Assembly (NCBI GenBank): GCA_000433515.1 | Contig: FR891205.1 | Location: 1 to 10,397 of the forward strand | DNA: 10,397 nucleotides | Direction of reading: 5' to 3' | From: Candidatus Colimorpha enterica | Lineage (GTDB): Bacteria; Bacillota; Clostridia; Oscillospirales; CAG-272 | Shown: positions 7,152 to 10,397 of the stretch, piece after piece | Layout of the letters: every line of letters begins with the position of its first letter | Position numbering within the stretch: the stretch's first letter is position 1 | The notes under the pieces: model-generated | What the model was told of the DNA's origin: nothing | Seen by the model: the letters and a program-made list of their open reading frames with translations, nothing else | The model's database searches: none | Position numbers and translations under genes: made by a program

Positions 7152-9041
7152 TTATCTTTCCTTCTTTGCGATCTCAAGCACCAGCCTGTCGATGAACTCA
7201 TCAGCCGGAACCGCGCCCATGTCGCCGTTCTTGCGTGATCTTACCGAGACCGTGCCGTCTGCCATTTCCTTGTCGCCGATGATCAGCATATACGGGATCT
7301 TCTGAAGCTGTGCCTGACGGATCTTGTAGCCGATCTTTTCGTATCTGTCGTCCGTCTCGACCCTTATGCCGAAGGACTGCATTTTCTCTGCGATCTTCTT
7401 CGTGTACTCAAGCTGTTCGTTTCCGATGGGGAGGAGCTTTACCTGTGTGGGCGAAAGCCACGTCGGAAGCGCACCGGCATACTTTTCGATGAGATACGCA
7501 AGCGTGCGCTCATAGCAGCCGAGAGAGGTGCGGTGAAGGATATACGGACGCTTTTTCTGTCCGTCGGTGTCGGTGTACTCCATTCCGAACTGCTCCGCAA
7601 GAAGCTGATCGACCTGGATCGTGACGATCGTGTCCTCCTTGCCGAAAACGTTCTTGTACTGAACGTCAAGCTTCGGTCCGTAGAATGCCGCCTCGCCGAC
7701 ACCGACAGTGTATTCGACTCCGAGGTCGTCAAGGATCTTCTTCATGATGCCCTGAGCCTCGTCCCACTGCTCTGGCGTGCCGATGTATTTTTCACGGTTG
7801 TCGGGATCCCACTGTGAGAAGCGGAAGGTGCAGTCCTCAAGCATTCCGACGGTATCAAGGAAGTATTTTGCAAGCTCAAGACAGCCGCGGAATTCGTCCT
7901 CAAGCTGTTCGGGACGGAGCATGATGTGACCCTCGGAGATAGTGAACTGACGGACACGGATAAGCCCGTGCATTTCGCCGCTGTCCTCGTTTCTGAACAG
8001 GGTGGACGTCTCACCGAGACGCATGGGAAGGTCACGGTAGGAGCGCGCCTTGTTGAGGTAGACCTGATACTGGAACGGACAGGTCATCGGACGGAGAGCA
8101 AAGCATTCCTTCGTCTCGTCCTTCGGGTCGCCGAGGACAAACATACCGTCAAGGTAGTGATCCCAGTGACCGGATATCTTGTAAAGGTCGGATTTGGCCA
8201 TAAGCGGTGTCTTTGTGAGAAGATAACCGCGCTTCTGTTCCTCGTCCTCAACCCACCTCTGAAGCAGCTGAACGACTCTTGCACCCTTCGGAAGAAGAAC
8301 GGGAAGCCCCTGACCGATAACGTCAACCGTCGTGAAGTACTCAAGCTCGCGCCCCAGCTTGTTGTGGTCGCGCTTTCTTGCCTCTTCCTGAGCGGTAAGG
8401 AAGGAATTCAGCTCGTCCTTCGTCGGGAAAGCCACGCCGTAGACTCTCTGAAGCACCTTGTTTTTTGAATTGCCCTCCCAGTAGGCGCCGGTGCACTGTG
8501 TCAGCTTGAATGCCTTGACAGCGCCCGTCGAATGCAGGTGAGGACCGGCGCAGAGATCGACGAATTCGCCCTGACGGTAGAAGGATATGTCCTCTCCCTC
8601 CGGGATCCTGTCGATGAGCAGTACCTTGTACGGCTCGTTTCTCTCCTCCATCAGCTTCTTTGCCTCGCCGCGGGGGAGAAGGAATCGCTCGACCGTCAGA
8701 TTTTCCTTGACGATCTTCTTCATCTCCGCCTCGATCTTCGTAAGAATTTCGGGAGCGAAGGCGGTTTCGGTGTCGATGTCATAATAGAAGCCGTTGTCGA
8801 CCGACGGACCGATCGTCAGCTTTGCCTCGGGATAAAGGCGCTTCACCGCCTGTGCAAGAATGTGCGATGCTGTGTGCCAGAAGACCTTCTTGCCCTCCTT
8901 GTCGGCAAAGGTAAGGGGCTTGACCTCCGCGCCGTCGGCGACCTCTTCGGAAAGACCGATGACCTTTCCGTCAGCCTCAGCCGCGATGACCTCTTTGCTC
9001 ATCTTTTCGGCTTCCTTGAGAATTTCGTATGCGGTTTTCAT
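7152..9041 (-). CDS. thrS: Threonyl-tRNA synthetase with shortened N-terminal TGS domain
   Basis: It charges tRNA-Thr with threonine in the cytoplasm. The preferred 629-residue product contains the editing domain (HTASH at 56-60, CAGPH at 164-168), a class II catalytic core with zinc ligands Cys321 (RPMTCPF), His372 (SEGH) and His503 (LHRTS), motif 2 FRNED (349-353), motif 3 around ERTLAYLIE with Arg512, and an anticodon-binding domain (about 535-629). The start at 9039-9041 was chosen because GGAGG lies seven bases upstream. An ATG two codons earlier is too close to it, and upstream in-frame codons lie in the T-box. The first 55 residues match only the later part of a TGS domain: the opening strand with the usual LPDGS-type turn is absent. 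Motif 3 reads SLGCYERT rather than the commoner ILGSxERF. Both points suggest a divergent clade rather than damage. Expression is under T-box control. Confidence 0.96.
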   Translation of the reverse strand: MKTAYEILKEAEKMSKEVIAAEADGKVIGLSEEVADGAEVKPLTFADKEGKKVFWHTASHILAQAVKRLYPEAKLTIGPSVDNGFYYDIDTETAFAPEILTKIEAEMKKIVKENLTVERFLLPRGEAKKLMEERNEPYKVLLIDRIPEGEDISFYRQGEFVDLCAGPHLHSTGAVKAFKLTQCTGAYWEGNSKNKVLQRVYGVAFPTKDELNSFLTAQEEARKRDHNKLGRELEYFTTVDVIGQGLPVLLPKGARVVQLLQRWVEDEEQKRGYLLTKTPLMAKSDLYKISGHWDHYLDGMFVLGDPKDETKECFALRPMTCPFQYQVYLNKARSYRDLPMRLGETSTLFRNEDSGEMHGLIRVRQFTISEGHIMLRPEQLEDEFRGCLELAKYFLDTVGMLEDCTFRFSQWDPDNREKYIGTPEQWDEAQGIMKKILDDLGVEYTVGVGEAAFYGPKLDVQYKNVFGKEDTIVTIQVDQLLAEQFGMEYTDTDGQKKRPYILHRTSLGCYERTLAYLIEKYAGALPTWLSPTQVKLLPIGNEQLEYTKKIAEKMQSFGIRVETDDRYEKIGYKIRQAQLQKIPYMLIIGDKEMADGTVSVRSRKNGDMGAVPADEFIDRLVLEIAKKER

Positions 9042-9084
9042 TTTCATTCCTCCGTTTCGTCTGAATAAACCGTTTCTGTCCGGG

Positions 9085-9122
9085 AAAACAACAAAACCCC
9101 GACAGAAAATTTCTGTTCGGGG
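9085..9122 (-). terminator. T-box attenuation terminator in the thrS leader
   Basis: On the minus strand CCCCGAACAGAAA (9122-9110) pairs with the TTTCTGTCGGGG side (9108-9097), with one bulged or mismatched A. A broken T-run (9096-9085) follows. The CCCC arm is also needed for the antiterminator, so the two folds exclude each other. Premature termination here is expected when tRNA-Thr is charged. Confidence 0.88.
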
Positions 9123-9291
9123 TGCAGTAAAATTACCGCACGGTTCCACCCAAGCGTTTCACTCGTTTACTTAAATTATCCGTTGACGGTGGTACTCCCG
9201 GAGTGCGAAGGACCGGGCTTTCAGCAGATGTCCGGCTCTCTTTGCGGTCGCGGTCGGCGGGAACGTGTCCGTCAGGATACCATTTCGGTAT
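9085..9291 (-). promoter_or_regulatory. T-box riboswitch (threonine) controlling thrS
   Basis: The leader RNA senses uncharged tRNA-Thr and then allows read-through into thrS. The T-box motif TGGGTGGAACCGTGCGG runs from 9152 to 9136. The antiterminator can be drawn as GGG (9151-9149), the seven-base bulge TGGAACC holding the tRNA-CCA-binding TGGA, and then GTGCGGTAA (9141-9133) paired with TTACTGCAC (9130-9122), followed by CCC. The base of stem I is TGACGG (9274-9269) with CCGTCA (9189-9184). The family-typical AGAGAG element precedes an inner hairpin. Specifier candidates near the 3' side of stem I are ACT (9204-9202) and ACC (9193-9191 or 9190-9188). All are threonine codons, and I cannot choose between them without alignment. 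Confidence 0.9.
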
Positions 9292-9297
9292 GTGAAT

Positions 9298-9326
9298 ACT
9301 ATAACACCCCCGGCGCGATTTGTCAA
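9298..9326 (-). promoter_or_regulatory. thrS promoter
   Basis: On the minus strand TTGACA (9326-9321) and TATAGT (9303-9298) are separated by exactly 17 bases, predicting a transcript start near 9291, just before the T-box leader. A mixed A/T stretch lies roughly 13 bases upstream of the -35. Confidence 0.85.
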
Positions 9327-9388
9327 GTGGCGGGGCGAAAATTTTTTCTGACAGATGCAGGGTCGGTGCAATTATTAACAATATTCAA

Positions 9389-9417
9389 TTGACACGGCAC
9401 TCATATGATGGTATAAT
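9389..9417 (+). promoter_or_regulatory. Consensus promoter for the beta-helix protein gene
   Basis: TTGACA (9389-9394), a 17-base spacer and TATAAT (9412-9417) form a perfect vegetative promoter with a start expected near 9424. The A/T-rich bases 9369-9388 directly upstream could act as an UP element. The promoter is back to back with the thrS promoter, with about 62 bases between the two -35 boxes. Confidence 0.85.
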
Positions 9418-9486
9418 CAATACAAGATTTTTCCGTAAGGACGGCTGCCGCCGACGCTGCCGCACCTTATGTCCGGAGGTTGTCAG

Positions 9487-10397
9487 ATGATTTCAGCAAA
9501 AAAACTGATCCCGTTATTCGCTGCGGCGGTATTGGCAGTGATTCTTTCCTTCACCGCTTCGGCGGATGAGGTGATTTCCGCACCCGGCGGCGAGGTTTCG
9601 GATTATGACGGGCTTATTGCCGCGCTCGGCGGTGACGGTGCCGTGTTCGTCAAGAAAAACGATGACGGCAAGGTGATATATATAACGCTCCGCGCCGATA
9701 TCAAGCTCGAAAAGCCGATACACCTGACCGAAGGGGAATATTTTCTCTCCGGCGCGGGAGTCACCGTCACGGCGGCTTTTGACAACGACAGCATGATAAT
9801 TGTAGGCGGCGAAAAGAAGGCTGCCCTTGCCGTCGGAAACGCGGAGAGCACCGAGAACGACAGCATAAACAACAGCATAAACGACAGCATAATATTCGAC
9901 GGCGGCTCGGACTCCGGGCGCAGTACCGAGGGCCCGGTCTTCCGGGTATCATCCGGCTCGGAGCTTTCGGTCTGTACCGGAACGGTGATAAAGAATTGTC
10001 TGACCACCGTGTGCGGCGCGGCGGTGTACAGCGAGGGAACCGTTGCGTTCTACGGCGGAACGGTCGAAAACTGCCGCAGCACCGGCTCGGGCGGGGCGTT
10101 CTTCAATAAAGGAAAGCTGTTCCTTACGGGCGGCAGCATTTCCGGCGGTTCTGCCGAATTCGGCGGAGCGGTCTACAACGAGGGCACTGCTGACCTCATC
10201 GGCACGGGAATATCCGCCTGTACCGCAACAAAGGGCGGCGCGGTGTTCTCAAGCGGAACGCTCAATTTCACAAGTTCATCGGTCACCGGCTGCAAGGCAG
10301 GCGAGGGTGCCGGCGTGTATTCAAGCGGAAATGTCACCTTTGTCGGCGGGCAGATAACCGAGTGCGTCTCGACCGGAAACGGCGGTGCGGTGTACAA
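9487..10397 (+). CDS. Secreted parallel beta-helix protein with Pmp-like GGAVY repeats (3' end outside window)
   Basis: The reading frame is open from the ATG to the window edge, giving 303 residues of a longer protein. GGAGG (9475-9479) lies seven bases before the ATG. A Sec signal peptide is clear: MISAKKL, a hydrophobic core, and a likely cleavage after TASA (about residue 26). After a non-repetitive N-terminal domain (about 30-110) comes a linker with NDSI/NNSI/NDSI (about 124-135). From about residue 180 there are repeats of 24-25 residues, each opening with GGAVY, GGAFF, GGAVF or GAGVY and carrying a later GG-T/S-V/I-x-x-C turn. This pattern is that of right-handed beta-helix proteins of the chlamydial Pmp/pectate-lyase-like type. 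Several repeats end in a regularly placed Cys (ENC, SAC, TGC, TEC). It is probably a surface adhesin or carbohydrate-related protein; anchor and partner domains are not in view. Confidence 0.85.
   Translation, partial: MISAKKLIPLFAAAVLAVILSFTASADEVISAPGGEVSDYDGLIAALGGDGAVFVKKNDDGKVIYITLRADIKLEKPIHLTEGEYFLSGAGVTVTAAFDNDSMIIVGGEKKAALAVGNAESTENDSINNSINDSIIFDGGSDSGRSTEGPVFRVSSGSELSVCTGTVIKNCLTTVCGAAVYSEGTVAFYGGTVENCRSTGSGGAFFNKGKLFLTGGSISGGSAEFGGAVYNEGTADLIGTGISACTATKGGAVFSSGTLNFTSSSVTGCKAGEGAGVYSSGNVTFVGGQITECVSTGNGGAVY
9856..9891 (+). repeat. 12-bp tandem repeat, three copies, in the beta-helix gene
   Basis: AACGACAGCATA, AACAACAGCATA and AACGACAGCATA follow one another without a gap and encode NDSI, NNSI and NDSI. 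The copies differ by a single base. The unit keeps the frame, so copy-number change would lengthen or shorten the protein by four residues without breaking it. Confidence 0.9.

Noticed and set aside
7926..9068. Long plus-strand ORFs antisense to thrS
   Set aside because: They mirror thrS codon bias in the opposite frame, match no family, and one runs to the T-box leader.
1..10397. CRISPR array, tRNA or rRNA gene, insertion sequence or transposase
   Set aside because: Reading both strands showed no regularly spaced direct repeats, no cloverleaf with a CCA end, no rRNA core sequence and no transposase motif.

Overview
The window looks like a chromosomal segment from a low-to-mid GC Bacillota, most likely class Clostridia (an Oscillospiraceae-like gut lineage). 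The grounds are strong GGAGG ribosome binding sites, a threonine T-box in front of thrS, near-perfect TTGACA-17-TATAAT promoters, a zinc-ribbon large serine recombinase, and a short membrane protein with the N-terminal YYYKW signature familiar from Clostridia. This placement is inference from gene families, not a database result.

Layout from left to right. A ComEC/Rec2 DNA-uptake channel gene (minus strand) fills 9-2366. The divergent gap that follows holds a compact double palindrome (2496-2544). A 50-residue unrecognised ORF (2567-2719) then overlaps the start of a 460-residue large serine recombinase (2709-4091). A consensus promoter lying across the recombinase stop codon appears to drive a two-gene operon of membrane proteins of unknown function: a zinc-ribbon, two-helix protein with an OB-like C-terminal domain (4141-4947), and a single-helix anchored extracytoplasmic protein (4957-5667). 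The second of these overlaps tail to tail with a small Amidase_3 cell-wall hydrolase (5659-6231, minus). Divergent from the amidase is a TtcA-type tRNA 2-thiolation enzyme (6313-7041). It faces thrS (7152-9041, minus), with a strong bidirectional terminator between them. The thrS leader is a complete T-box riboswitch with its own promoter. Divergent from it, under another consensus promoter, starts a secreted parallel beta-helix protein with Pmp-like GGAVY/F repeats, cut by the right window edge (9487-10397).

The genes do not form one pathway. Two act in tRNA biology (ttcA, thrS), three or four act at the envelope (ComEC, amidase, the two membrane proteins, the beta-helix protein), and one is a mobile-element-type recombinase. 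Most of the window is ordinary core or envelope genome and I see no complete new defence or mobile system. The best leads are the small ORF plus recombinase with its upstream palindromes, the two-gene membrane operon, the ThrRS that lacks the start of its TGS domain, and the ComEC whose metallo-beta-lactamase domain has lost its canonical motif.
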